The notes: a model not told the origin generated them from the sequence alone. DNA of 64,000 nt from Aquimarina pacifica (GCF_000520955.1 NZ_JACC01000012.1:94412-158411); one strand, 5' to 3'; numbered from the stretch's first letter, positions 34,996-44,506 are shown. Program-made: numbers and translations.

Positions 34996-35445
34996 TTAGT
35001 GCATTACAGATGTACGAATAGAAAACTCATCAATTGTAGTAATATTACTAAGAGAATAAATCTGATCTGATGTATTATCTATTATATCCTCATAAAAGGC
35101 CAAAATCTGCGTATCGAACCCTGGAGTATCTTCTGCAGTAACCTTAAATATATCCATTTGATATATAAAATTATTAAGAATATGATGACTAGAAGTTAGC
35201 ATTGCTTTGTAAATTTTTAATTTGGTCTTTTCTATCAAAGACTCTTTATGCCTTCTACGGTGATCAATATATACAAATCCAAAGAATACAAGTAAAGGAA
35301 TTAATACGCTATCAAATCCGTGATGTTTTAAACGAATTAAAAAATTAATAAGTTGTTCAAACACTTCTAATTCTAAAAAAACAGATGTAAAATAAAGAAA
35401 GGAGGAAAGTACCAATCCTACGATTGTTAGTTTATAGTTATTCAT
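34996..35445 (-). CDS. Two-helix membrane protein with DHp-like helix (orphan)
   Basis: A 149-residue protein. Two transmembrane helices (about 5-25 and 44-60) are followed by RRRH and a cytoplasmic helical region. That region contains IYKAMLTSSHHILNNFIYQM (about 79-97, H87/H88), a pattern reminiscent of the histidine-bearing dimerisation helix of sensor kinases. No ATPase domain follows; the protein simply ends. It could be a truncated or orphan phosphotransfer-like protein or an unrelated membrane protein. I do not recognise a named family. Confidence 0.7.
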   Translation of the reverse strand: MNNYKLTIVGLVLSSFLYFTSVFLELEVFEQLINFLIRLKHHGFDSVLIPLLVFFGFVYIDHRRRHKESLIEKTKLKIYKAMLTSSHHILNNFIYQMDIFKVTAEDTPGFDTQILAFYEDIIDNTSDQIYSLSNITTIDEFSIRTSVMH

Positions 35446-35614
35446 TGTGGCTGTGGGGTTAAGTGTATAATTATTCTATGACTACTAGGTTTATGATTAT
35501 GATTATGTGAAAAAATACGTTTGTAGGCTTTATTATTGAAATATAATTAAAAAAAATCAAAAAATAACACGAAACGAGTTTTTTAACACCGCAATCATAC
35601 TGTTAAGCCGTAAA

Positions 35615-38539
35615 TCAATAATCAATAGCATCATATATAATCCTCTGAATTTCAGACCTAATATCATTAGATATCAGTTTTCTATTCGCAGGATTAGGGA
35701 ATGTACGGTTGCTAAGAAAAACATATACAATTTCTTCCTCGGGGTCGGCCCAAGCAAATGTACCCGTAAAACCACTATGTCCAAAACTAGTCATAGAAAC
35801 ACACCCGCAAGTTGGCCCCAAATCTCCTAATTGCGGTTTATCAAACCCAATCCCCCTGCGCACATCTTTATAACAATAGTGACATTTATTAAACTCTTCT
35901 AGAGTTTGGGTATTGAAATATTCTTTACCACCATAGTAACCACCATTAAGATACATTTGCATGATCTTAGTAACATCATTAGCATTAGCAAATAATCCGG
36001 CATGGCCCCCTACCCCTCCAAGCATAGCTGCTCCTTGATCATGAACATATCCGTGAATTATATCACCTCTAAAAAATTGGTCATTTTCTGTTGGTACTAT
36101 TCTTCTCTTCTTAAATTTTTCTAAAGGCAAATAGGACATATTATTTGCTCCCATGGGCCTATAAAAGTGTTGCTGAGCTAATTCGTTAAGTTCATTTTCA
36201 TAGTGATCCTCTATAAATCTTTGCATAAGATAGAATGGTAGATCACTATATTTATAACGTAGTCTTTTTCGCAAATCACTATCTCTAATTTTCAAAAGCA
36301 ATGAATCTTTCATATCACTTCTGAAATACAAATTATTCGTTACCTCTATATTAAACTCATCAGATCTAAAATTTCTGTAATACTTTTTATCCGGTCTTCG
36401 TGTCACAGAATCTAACGTTTGTATATAAAAGGGAATCCAAGCTTTCAATCGGGCATAATGGGATAACATCGATCGTATTGTTATATGCTCCTTGTTTGAC
36501 CCCTTAAAATTGGGTAGCATATCTCCTACTCTGGTATCTAATGAAATAATTCCTTTATCCTTTAATTCTATGGTCAATGGTAATGTCGAAAGTATTTTGG
36601 TCAATGATGCAAGGTCATAAATATCATCTCCTTTAACTTTACGTTGCTTGGCATATGTATGATAGCCATAGTTCTTATTAAAAACTACTTTCCCTTTTCT
36701 TGCAACAATGAGTTGTAGACCTGGTGTCATTCTTTCTTTCAAAGCAAAATCAACAATAGAATCTATCCTGTTTAGTTTGTATGAATTCATACCAACACTC
36801 TCTGGCAATCCATACGACAATCTTTTGAGCGATCTTGTTTCATACCCTGTACCAACAGGAAAATCTTCTCCAATACTAACAGGCAGTTTTCCTTTTGATT
36901 CTAGAGCACCAAAAAGCACTTGCGCTGCTTTTTGTTGAGCTAACTCACTATTTTGATACGCCATTAAGATTCCTTCGAGATTTGTCGTTGTCAGCATATC
37001 TAACATAGCATAAGGCCTAGAAAACATGGTAAGAATTGTTGTATTCATTCTAGCAATCTCATAAAGCCATACCAATTCTTTATCCTTGAACTTATATGAT
37101 GCCCAAGGAGAATCATTTGGTTTATGAAAACCTACAATTACGTAATTATAATTCTTCAACTTTTCGATCATATCACCCAACTGATATGCTTTTACCCAAT
37201 CAACTTTACTATATTTTCTTAATTCTTGATAAAATGCATCTCCAGAATCGTCTCCGAGTGAAACATAAGCTATTTTCTTAAGCTGAAGATTCTTAATAGG
37301 TAACGAAGCTCTATCATTTTTGATAACAGTTAATGACTTTTCTACCAATTCATGATTCAGCACCTTATTTTTAAAACTATTTAACTCTTCATATAAATAT
37401 TCAAGAGGTATGGGCTTATAGTCATGAAGTCCTGCCTTATATTTGGATAGTAAGATTTTCTTAACCGAATTTGATAATCGCTCTTCAGATATTAATCCAG
37501 AATAATAAGCAGAAACTATTTTTTGAGATGCTAGAGGCACATCCTCTGACATAAGTAGCACATCATTACCTGCCAAAAAAGCTGCTAAATCAATATCTCC
37601 CGGAGCTTTAAAATCTGAAGCTCCCTTCATATTAAGAGCATCTGTAAATACTAAGCCTTTAAATTCTAACTCGTTTTTAAGTAACTCTGACACCACACTT
37701 TTAGAAATAGAAGAAGGATAGTCTGATCTACTTTCTAGACTAGGAATATTAAGGTGAGCCACCATTACACTTGAGAGTCCCTCATTAATTAGTTTTTTAT
37801 AAGGATACAATTCAATACTATCTATTCTCTTCGCATCAAAACTTATTGTTGGTAATGTCAAATGTGAATCACTATCTGTATCACCATGCCCGGGAAAATG
37901 CTTAGCACATGCCATAACACCCTCGTTTTGCATGCCTTTCATGAATGAGAGAGATTTCTGAGTTACTTTTTCTTTATCTTCTCCAAAAGATCGATTTCCT
38001 ATTATTGGGTTTTTAGGATTTGTATTAATATCAACTACGGGGGCAAAATTAATATGAACTCCTAATCGCTTACAGTGTCTTGCTACTTGCCGACCAGTTT
38101 CTTCTATAAGCTGATTATCTTGTATAGCACCCAGCGTCATATTCCAGGGAAAAGCTTGAGTAGAGTCTAATCGCATACCAACACCCCATTCTGCATCCAT
38201 TCCTACCAATAGCGGTATTTTGGATAACGATTGAAATTCATTGTTTAATTTGACTTGTCGTTTTGGACCTCCTGTAGAAAAAATAACCCCCCCTATTTGA
38301 TAAGCCTCAATAAGCTCCTTTATTTTATCTGTTTCGCTTTTTAAATCAGAAGAAGACACATGTACCATGAATAACTGCCCAACCTTCTCTTTAAGGGTCA
38401 TTGTATTATAAACATCATCTACCCATTGTTTTTGCTCCTCAAAATCCTCTGTAATCAAAGGGTTCTCTATTTGAGCATAGAAACTAAAAGATACAAGTAA
38501 TAGGAGAAAAAAAATATTCTTTTGAACTATGTATTGCAC
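35615..38539 (-). CDS. Glycoside hydrolase family 3 fused to a serine beta-lactamase-like hydrolase
   Basis: A 974-residue secreted enzyme (signal peptide ending FYAQ, residue 23). Residues 40-370 are a NagZ-like GH3 domain with KHFPGHGDTD (213-222) and nucleophile D300 in VFTDALNMKGA; residues 400-560 resemble a GH3 C-terminal domain. Residues 590-960 are a class C beta-lactamase/DD-peptidase-like domain with SxxK (S645-LT-K648 in LASLTK), YSD and HSGFTG. Such fusions are common in Bacteroidota and point to peptidoglycan breakdown or recycling: cutting beta-N-acetylglucosaminide bonds and handling a peptide or ester. It is followed closely by a conserved gene of unknown role (7 bases upstream of it on the same strand). 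Confidence 0.9.
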   Translation of the reverse strand: MQYIVQKNIFFLLLLVSFSFYAQIENPLITEDFEEQKQWVDDVYNTMTLKEKVGQLFMVHVSSSDLKSETDKIKELIEAYQIGGVIFSTGGPKRQVKLNNEFQSLSKIPLLVGMDAEWGVGMRLDSTQAFPWNMTLGAIQDNQLIEETGRQVARHCKRLGVHINFAPVVDINTNPKNPIIGNRSFGEDKEKVTQKSLSFMKGMQNEGVMACAKHFPGHGDTDSDSHLTLPTISFDAKRIDSIELYPYKKLINEGLSSVMVAHLNIPSLESRSDYPSSISKSVVSELLKNELEFKGLVFTDALNMKGASDFKAPGDIDLAAFLAGNDVLLMSEDVPLASQKIVSAYYSGLISEERLSNSVKKILLSKYKAGLHDYKPIPLEYLYEELNSFKNKVLNHELVEKSLTVIKNDRASLPIKNLQLKKIAYVSLGDDSGDAFYQELRKYSKVDWVKAYQLGDMIEKLKNYNYVIVGFHKPNDSPWASYKFKDKELVWLYEIARMNTTILTMFSRPYAMLDMLTTTNLEGILMAYQNSELAQQKAAQVLFGALESKGKLPVSIGEDFPVGTGYETRSLKRLSYGLPESVGMNSYKLNRIDSIVDFALKERMTPGLQLIVARKGKVVFNKNYGYHTYAKQRKVKGDDIYDLASLTKILSTLPLTIELKDKGIISLDTRVGDMLPNFKGSNKEHITIRSMLSHYARLKAWIPFYIQTLDSVTRRPDKKYYRNFRSDEFNIEVTNNLYFRSDMKDSLLLKIRDSDLRKRLRYKYSDLPFYLMQRFIEDHYENELNELAQQHFYRPMGANNMSYLPLEKFKKRRIVPTENDQFFRGDIIHGYVHDQGAAMLGGVGGHAGLFANANDVTKIMQMYLNGGYYGGKEYFNTQTLEEFNKCHYCYKDVRRGIGFDKPQLGDLGPTCGCVSMTSFGHSGFTGTFAWADPEEEIVYVFLSNRTFPNPANRKLISNDIRSEIQRIIYDAIDY

Positions 38540-38546
38540 GAAAATT

Positions 38547-39032
38547 TTAGTTTAAAAATCGATTATGCCAACTATCTTTTGCTGGTACTTCCCAATTGGC
38601 GCGATATTCAGAAATGGTGGTTACCAAATTATTAAAAACAATCGTATTTGGAGATACTGATCTATTTTTAGCCATTTTTTTAAAATCTGTTAGTGATTTA
38701 TAGGCTACAAATTCACCTTGTTTATATGAAACATTCATTTTATCCATTAGATCAACGTTATATAGCTTTTCTAACTCCATAATAAAATGAACAGATGCAT
38801 CAATTGAGCAACCTGTGGCCGCATTAACATCTTGATCCAATCCTATAGTAATAAATCTTTTATATTTGATCTCATAACCAGCCTTAAGATCAGCTCCATG
38901 GGCTGTCCATTGATTTACAAAAACATCTAACTTACTTTTTATCTGTTCTAATTCTTCTGATGTAAATGACCTATTTGCCTGATAAATCCATACGCGTGCT
39001 GTTTCCGGAAGGTCACTAAATTCTACTAACAT
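38547..39032 (-). CDS. Conserved Bacteroidota protein of unknown function (often misnamed ABC transporter ATPase)
   Basis: A 161-residue soluble protein starting at the ATG at 39032 (MLVEFSDLPETARVWIYQANRS); the frame can extend 15 codons upstream without protein-like sequence. Conserved-looking marks: WTAHGADLKAGYEIKYKRFI and AATGCSIDASVHFI. Homologues in Flavobacteria are commonly labelled ABC transporter ATPase, but no Walker A, Walker B or signature motif is present, so I reject that. Function unknown. It is 7 bases from the GH3 fusion, transcribed toward it, likely an operon. Confidence 0.82.
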   Translation of the reverse strand: MLVEFSDLPETARVWIYQANRSFTSEELEQIKSKLDVFVNQWTAHGADLKAGYEIKYKRFITIGLDQDVNAATGCSIDASVHFIMELEKLYNVDLMDKMNVSYKQGEFVAYKSLTDFKKMAKNRSVSPNTIVFNNLVTTISEYRANWEVPAKDSWHNRFLN

Positions 39033-39245
39033 TACCTCTTTTTTTTTACAAAAATAACAAAAACTATTCCCAAACAAGGCATAATGGCACCTCTCATATA
39101 AAAATACCTTATAAAAACTCTTTCAATCTTGTTTTATGGTGTACAATAGATTGTTATTAGTATTAATAAATTTTCTTCATTATCTATAACACAAACAATT
39201 CATTTGTATAGCTCCAAAATTTCACAGAAAAAATTAGAATAAAAA

Positions 39246-39275
39246 AGAGTTAATATGAACAAACATATTAACTCT
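39246..39275 (-). terminator. Terminator after the CCG-domain gene
   Basis: A 12-bp perfect stem AGAGTTAATATG/CATATTAACTCT with a 6-base loop is followed on the minus strand by TTTTTT. It ends the mlaD/Fe-S/HAD/CCG gene run. Confidence 0.8.
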
Positions 39276-39302
39276 ACTTATATTGTAAATAAAGGAAAAA
39301 TC

Positions 39303-40094
39303 TTACAGATCCTGAGCAGTAGCTATTAGTTCTGCTACATCTAAAACTTGTATGCTTTCTTCTTTTTCTTTGTTTTTTACGCCATCAGTCATCATAGTGT
39401 TACAAAATGGACACCCTGCTGCAATAACGTCTGGTTTTGTTTCTAAAGCATCTTCTGTTCTTTCTATATTGACGTCTTTATTTCCGGGTTCTGGTTCTTT
39501 AAACATTTGCGCACCGCCTGCTCCACAACACAATCCGTTGCGCTTACAACGCTTCATTTCTATTAATTCTACTTCTAATTTCCTAAGTAAGTCTCTTGGT
39601 GCTTCATACTCATTATTAGCTCTACCAAGATAGCATGGATCATGAAATGTTATTCGTTTTCCTTTAAACTTTCCTCCTTCTACTTTTAATCGACCTTCAT
39701 CCAAAAGAGATTTTAAGAATTGAGTATGATGCATTACTTCATATGCCCCTCCTAATACTGGATATTCGTTTTTTAAGGTATTAAAACAATGCGGACAAGT
39801 AGTAACTACTTTTTTTATTTCGTACGCATTCATAACTTCAATATTTGTTACTGCTTGCATCTGAAACAAAAACTCATTGCCTGCTCTTTTGGCAGGATCA
39901 CCTGTACAACTCTCTTCGGTACCGAGCACAGCAAAGTCAACATTAGCATTATGAAGTAATTTCACAAAAGCCTTCGTTATCTTTTTGGCTCTATCATCAA
40001 AACTACCTGCACAACCCACCCAAAATAACACTTCCGGTTTCTTGCCTTCTGCCATATATTCTGCCATAGTAGGCACCTTTACTGTTTCACTCAT
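39303..40094 (-). CDS. Heterodisulfide-reductase-like CCG-domain Fe-S protein
   Basis: A 263-residue cytoplasmic protein with two cysteine-rich CCG domains. It has VLFWVGCAGSFDDRAKK and CTGDPAKRAGNE, then CPHCFNTLKNEYP, followed by HDPCYLGRANN, NGLCCGAGGAQMFKE and AAGCPFCNTMMTDG. These bind noncubane or 4Fe-4S clusters in HdrB, LldE and GlpC-like redox partners. The gene two positions upstream encodes the membrane 4Fe-4S partner, so together they probably form a quinone-linked electron-transfer complex. The substrate dehydrogenase is not known. A small HAD gene lies between them. Confidence 0.9.
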   Translation of the reverse strand: MSETVKVPTMAEYMAEGKKPEVLFWVGCAGSFDDRAKKITKAFVKLLHNANVDFAVLGTEESCTGDPAKRAGNEFLFQMQAVTNIEVMNAYEIKKVVTTCPHCFNTLKNEYPVLGGAYEVMHHTQFLKSLLDEGRLKVEGGKFKGKRITFHDPCYLGRANNEYEAPRDLLRKLEVELIEMKRCKRNGLCCGAGGAQMFKEPEPGNKDVNIERTEDALETKPDVIAAGCPFCNTMMTDGVKNKEKEESIQVLDVAELIATAQDL

Positions 40095-40157
40095 ATATAT
40101 CCTCTTTTAAAAGTTTTAGGTATTCTTATCAAGAGATTAAAAACAAAAATGAATTAT

Positions 40158-40604
40158 TTAATCATGTTTACCATCATCAAATACCTCAATAGTAACTACT
40201 CTTTCTACTAATTCGGTAAATTTCCCTGTGTATCGCGTAGCTTTTACTAAGTGATTATCAATCCAGTGATAGTTACCTCCTCTAGGTTTACCCATCAGTA
40301 AACTATGATATTTAAAACCATGTGTTTTTAACCAAGTTTCTGTCACTTCTCTATGGTTCTCTGTTCTAGAAGTGAAGAAACAGATAATATGACCTTCATC
40401 ATACCACTTATTTAGCGTTACTAACGCATCCGGAAATGGTTCGCAAGTAGCCATTCTTTCTGGCTCTTCATTAGGTACGTCATCAGTAATAGTACCATCA
40501 ATGTCAATTAGGTAATTTTTAATACCTTCTGGCAACACAGGGCTAATATGTTCTCCTGCCTCTACTTTGTCATGCAATAACTTTTCTACTTCTTCCTTCT
40601 TCAT
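40158..40604 (-). CDS. HAD-superfamily phosphatase-like protein
   Basis: A 148-residue protein with HAD motifs: NYLIDIDGTITDD (catalytic DxD at about residues 33-35), then CFFTSRTENH (motif II Thr/Ser) and a Lys-bearing KPRGGNYHWIDNH (motif III/IV region). A cap is missing, as in small LNS2/phosphatase-like HADs. Homologues are sometimes called phosphoheptose isomerase, which lacks support here. It is embedded between two Fe-S redox genes on the same strand, and its substrate is unknown. Confidence 0.8.
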   Translation of the reverse strand: MKKEEVEKLLHDKVEAGEHISPVLPEGIKNYLIDIDGTITDDVPNEEPERMATCEPFPDALVTLNKWYDEGHIICFFTSRTENHREVTETWLKTHGFKYHSLLMGKPRGGNYHWIDNHLVKATRYTGKFTELVERVVTIEVFDDGKHD

Positions 40605-40660
40605 GATTTCTTTTTTAAACTAATTTTGGTTTTTTAATTGGTTAAAATCTTTAATACAAT

Positions 40661-41989
40661 TTATTCATTACTCCAATTTAATCGGTCCATCTGGTTAAAT
40701 GGCCATGGAGCTCCATTATTTTCGATGTTAGACATCATGTTATTTAGATCTGATGGCGCTGCACTTTCTTCCATCACCAAATAACGACGCATATCTATAA
40801 TTATAGATAGCGGACTTATACTAACGGGACATGCCTCTACACAAGCATTGCAACTTGTACAGGCCCATAATTCTTCTGGCGTTATATAATCGTTTAATAA
40901 TTGTTTTCCATCATCTACAAAGCTACCATTCTTATCAATATTATCTCCCACTTCTTTGAGACGGTCTCGAGTATCCATCATAATTTTACGTGGAGACAAC
41001 TTTTTACCTGTCTGATTTGCAGGACACTCGCTAGTACATCTACCACATTCTGTACATGTATAAGAGTTTAATAATTGCACCCAATTAAGATCCGTAACAT
41101 CTGATGCTCCAAACTTCTCTGGCTCCCCTTCTGCTTGATCATCTGCAGGAGCAGCAAATGGATCTGCAGTAGGATCCATCATTAATTTTACTTCATTGGT
41201 AACTGCTTCTAGATTGTCTAACTCTCCCTTAGGCTTTAAATCACCATAATATGTATTAGGAAAAGCTAATAAAATATGTAAATGCTTAGAAAAATATAAG
41301 TAATTAAGAAACACCAAAATTCCTAATATATGCAACCACCACGCCCCTCTTTCTATAAACATCAGAGATGTTTCAGACATTCCATCAAAAAGTGGAGCTA
41401 TAAACTGGCTAATAGGATATGCTCCTGCCTTTATATAATGATCCGCTCCTAGTTCTTGTAGTTGTAAATCTGATGCATTCATGACTAAAAAAAGTGTCAT
41501 CAGAACCATTTCAAAATACAAAATGATATTTCCATCATTTTTTGGCCATCCTTTCATTTCGGGGTTCCAAAAACGTTTTAGTTTAATCAAATTACGTCTG
41601 GTCCAGAATAAAACAACCCCAACAAAAACTAAGAATGCCAGGATTTCGAACGAGCCTATTAAAAAATCATATGCTCCTCCTAAAAATGCAAATATCCTAT
41701 GTGTTCCGAAAATACCATCTATAATTATCTCTAAAACCTCTATATTAATTATTAGAAAACCAACATAAACAACAATATGCAATATCCCTGAGATGGGACG
41801 GCGTACCATTTTTGACTGCCCCAATGCAATCATTGCCACATTCTTAAATCTTTCTTTCTTATTATCTGATCGATCAAGTTCTTTACCCAATCTAATATTT
41901 CGAATAACCTTGCGTATATTTTTTATAAAATATCCAACACCAGCTACCAAAGCGATAATAAATAAAATATTAGGAATATATTGCATCAT
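40661..41989 (-). CDS. Membrane 4Fe-4S dicluster protein (HdrD/E-like)
   Basis: A 442-residue inner membrane electron carrier. About five to six hydrophobic segments (residues 1-250) precede a cytoplasmic ferredoxin-like domain with two clusters: CTECGRCTSECPANQTG and CTSCNACVEACPVSI, each CxxCxxCxxxCP. This resembles the membrane subunit plus FeS domain of heterodisulfide reductase DE and glycerol-3-phosphate or lactate oxidase complexes. It pairs with the CCG protein encoded downstream. The start overlaps closely with mlaD (4 bases between), so the genes are co-transcribed. Confidence 0.9.
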   Translation of the reverse strand: MMQYIPNILFIIALVAGVGYFIKNIRKVIRNIRLGKELDRSDNKKERFKNVAMIALGQSKMVRRPISGILHIVVYVGFLIINIEVLEIIIDGIFGTHRIFAFLGGAYDFLIGSFEILAFLVFVGVVLFWTRRNLIKLKRFWNPEMKGWPKNDGNIILYFEMVLMTLFLVMNASDLQLQELGADHYIKAGAYPISQFIAPLFDGMSETSLMFIERGAWWLHILGILVFLNYLYFSKHLHILLAFPNTYYGDLKPKGELDNLEAVTNEVKLMMDPTADPFAAPADDQAEGEPEKFGASDVTDLNWVQLLNSYTCTECGRCTSECPANQTGKKLSPRKIMMDTRDRLKEVGDNIDKNGSFVDDGKQLLNDYITPEELWACTSCNACVEACPVSISPLSIIIDMRRYLVMEESAAPSDLNNMMSNIENNGAPWPFNQMDRLNWSNE

Positions 41990-41993
41990 TATT

Positions 41994-42944
41994 TTAGTTT
42001 AAAGGGTCTGTCGGTTCTTCATACGGAGTATTCTTTTTTCCAAAAACAGAAATATGAATATATCTTTTTGGATTAAGTCGTAAATCCTGTAGTAACAGTT
42101 CTAATTGCTTACTTGTATCTTTTAGGTTATCATATAATTTCTCGTCCTTTAGAAGTTTACCTGCTGTTCCTTTCCCTGCATTTAGGTCTTTAGATATTTT
42201 CTCAAAATTAGCAAGTACCGTTTCTAATTCTTTACCTATTTTACCAATATTCACATTCGCTAATGAATCTGAAACTTTATTCAGTTTTGTAGAAATTTCG
42301 TTAGCGTTAGAAAAAGTACTATTCAACTTTTCTTGATTTACGGCTAGCATTTTATCCAATCTTTCTGAAGTAGTTCTAAAATTTTTAACTCCTACACTTA
42401 AGTCTTTAAAAATTGAATTTAGGTTATTTTGATTATCAACGGATAGAATACCATTTACAGAATTAAGTAATGTATCGGCATCTGTAATCGCAGCTTCTAG
42501 TTTTTCTTGTAATGGAGTTAACCTGTCATTTACTAACTCTAGCAATCCTGCTTCTACTCTCCCGGGCAACGTATCTCCATCTTTTGCTTCAAGACCTTGC
42601 TCGTATATAGGCATAATTGCTAATGATTTACCTCCTATTAATCCACCTCCGTATACCTTTGCCTGACTATTCTTAGAAAAAGAAAAGTCATTATCTACAT
42701 TAAATTTAACAATTAGATTACCTTCTTGGTCTGCAAAATTTATAGATACCACTTGTCCTACAACCAAACCATTTATGGTAACAGGTGAAGACGGGATTAA
42801 ACCTTCTACATTTTTATACATTGCATAAAAAGTCCTATCATTTTCTAGGAGGTTTTTTCCTTTCAGAAGACTATATCCAAAAATAAGAAGTGCGATTGCA
42901 CAAATTGCTAATACCCCTGTTTTAACTTCTCTGGTAAATTTCAA
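41994..42944 (-). CDS. MCE/MlaD-family lipid transport protein
   Basis: A 316-residue protein with an N-terminal transmembrane helix (VLAICAIALLIFGYSLLKG, residues 12-30). An MCE domain (about 38-115) follows, with VEGLIPSSPVTINGLVVGQV and GLIGGKSLAIMPIYEQG. A long helical coiled-coil region with Asn-rich heptads then leads to a short end. MlaD-type proteins form a ring that moves phospholipids across the periplasm. The permease and ATPase genes (mlaE/mlaF) are not in this window. The gene precedes the Fe-S operon and lies downstream of the amidase gene on the same strand. Confidence 0.9.
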   Translation of the reverse strand: MKFTREVKTGVLAICAIALLIFGYSLLKGKNLLENDRTFYAMYKNVEGLIPSSPVTINGLVVGQVVSINFADQEGNLIVKFNVDNDFSFSKNSQAKVYGGGLIGGKSLAIMPIYEQGLEAKDGDTLPGRVEAGLLELVNDRLTPLQEKLEAAITDADTLLNSVNGILSVDNQNNLNSIFKDLSVGVKNFRTTSERLDKMLAVNQEKLNSTFSNANEISTKLNKVSDSLANVNIGKIGKELETVLANFEKISKDLNAGKGTAGKLLKDEKLYDNLKDTSKQLELLLQDLRLNPKRYIHISVFGKKNTPYEEPTDPLN

Positions 42945-42965
42945 GACAGATTACATTTTAAGAGA

Positions 42966-42999
42966 CAAATTTAGAATAAAAATACATTTCTAGTTACAA
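42966..42999 (-). promoter_or_regulatory. Candidate promoter of the mlaD-led operon
   Basis: On the minus strand TTG (42999-42997) and TAAATTTG (42973-42966) are separated by 23 bases, at the long end of the usual spacing, 22-55 bases before the mlaD start. Confidence 0.4.
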
Positions 43000-43030
43000 T
43001 TTTTTAAGGAATTATCAGTATTTCTTTAGA

Positions 43031-44167
43031 TTAATTAGATGTTGTATGGGTTTTAAGTACATCTATCAAAGGAATTAATTCGTTATTTCTAAAGGCTACA
43101 ACAAAACACGAGTCAAATCCTTTTTCTATAGCAATTGCTCTTAACTCCTTTATTAAAGTATAATTAGAAGTGTTTCCATAATAGTATTTATACAAGTCAT
43201 CAATCTTCAATTTAGAAAGCTGATCTAAACCTTTAAAATTAGAAGGCAATAACTCTAGTTCGCTAGCCCCTGCTCCTATTTGCACTTTGAAAGTTACATC
43301 TTCATACACTTGATCACCTTCATTTATCTTATTACTTTGGATTTCTGTTGCGTCTACTTCTACCTTTTCTGGGATAGTTACTTTATATATTGCATCAAGG
43401 CTTTCTTTATAGTTTATTATTGAAGTTATAATAGCCTTCGCCATATTTGCTTGTCCTTTTTTCGAATTCAAATACTTTCCTTCTATATTATTTGTTAGAA
43501 AACCAAGCTCTATGAGTACACTAGGCATGTATGTTTGATGTAATACAACAAATCCTGCCTGTTTAACCCCTCTACTTTTTCTGTTTAATGTTTTCGTAAA
43601 ACTATTCTGCACAAAACTGGCTAGTGTGAGGCTTTGATCTAAATACTCCTCTTGCATCAAGGTCAAACCAATTATAGATTCTGGCGAATTAGGATCAAAC
43701 CCATCATAATTGGCTTCGTAATTATCCTCTAAAAGAATTACCGAGTTTTCATTTTTGGCAACATTAAAATTTTCATCATTGGCATGCAATCCCAAAACAA
43801 AAGTCTCTGTACCAAATGCTTGAGATCGGTGTGAGTTGCAATGTACAGACACAAACAAATCTGCCCCTGCTTTATTAGCGATACTTCCTCTCTCGTGCAA
43901 CTCAATAAATTCATCTTTCTTTCGTGTATACACTACCTCAAAACGATCATCATTTTCAAGAACTGTCCCAACTGCCAAAACAACATTTAATGCAATTTCT
44001 TTTTCTTTATATCCGTTTCCTCTATTACCCGGATCATGCCCGCCGTGACCCGCGTCTAATACAACTACAAACTTTTCTTTTTCTTGAGAAAAGGTTGAAT
44101 TCGTCAGCGCAGATATGCCTATACTTAAAACAATCAAAAAAGTAATATGTACGCGATTATACCTCAT
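43031..44167 (-). CDS. N-acetylmuramoyl-L-alanine amidase (AmiC-like)
   Basis: A zinc amidase that cleaves the bond between N-acetylmuramic acid and the peptide stem. I start at the ATG at 44167 (MRYNRVHITFLIVLSIGIS, a good signal peptide; GTG 44191 adds 8 unlikely residues), giving 378 residues. The Amidase_3 domain starts with VVLDAGHGGHDPGNRGNGYKE (zinc His) and has EIALNV and the Glu-containing VLIELGFLTN. The C-terminal 100 residues resemble a SPOR-like or glycan-binding module (FKVQIGAGASELELLPSNF). It is divergent from lptD, with its promoter element at 44211. Confidence 0.92.
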   Translation of the reverse strand: MRYNRVHITFLIVLSIGISALTNSTFSQEKEKFVVVLDAGHGGHDPGNRGNGYKEKEIALNVVLAVGTVLENDDRFEVVYTRKKDEFIELHERGSIANKAGADLFVSVHCNSHRSQAFGTETFVLGLHANDENFNVAKNENSVILLEDNYEANYDGFDPNSPESIIGLTLMQEEYLDQSLTLASFVQNSFTKTLNRKSRGVKQAGFVVLHQTYMPSVLIELGFLTNNIEGKYLNSKKGQANMAKAIITSIINYKESLDAIYKVTIPEKVEVDATEIQSNKINEGDQVYEDVTFKVQIGAGASELELLPSNFKGLDQLSKLKIDDLYKYYYGNTSNYTLIKELRAIAIEKGFDSCFVVAFRNNELIPLIDVLKTHTTSN

Positions 44168-44210
44168 ATTTGATTTTATAATTTTACTCACTATATAGTG
44201 TCTTATGCGG

Positions 44211-44218
44211 CAAAAATA
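44211..44218 (-). promoter_or_regulatory. Promoter -7 element of the amidase gene
   Basis: TATTTTTG on the minus strand matches TAnnTTTG. Predicted transcription start near 44204, 37 bases before the chosen ATG. Confidence 0.5.
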
Positions 44219-44506
44219 ACATATCTAGAAACACTTAAATGATATTGATTTATTAATTTATATAAAATTTATAACTAATCTTGAAACATCTTTGCCTTAT
44301 TTCAGTATTTAAAATAGCACGTTAAAAAATTAAAGATTGTAACCAATAGTACAAAACAGTATCTTCTTTATTTTATTTGTCTTAGAGATACGCTTTTGAC
44401 ATTATTTTTTATTTTTTTATTAATTACAATCTAAGCATAAAAAATATATGTAATTTTGGCACTTCAAAAACTGAGCCATAGTTATACAAAAATAGGATAT
44501 AAACCA

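Noticed and set aside
38547..39032. ABC transporter ATPase identity for the 161-residue protein
   Set aside because: No Walker A, Walker B or ABC signature is present in the sequence.
40158..40604. Phosphoheptose isomerase name for the HAD-like protein
   Set aside because: The sequence has HAD-type DxDGT and no sugar-isomerase (SIS) fold signature.
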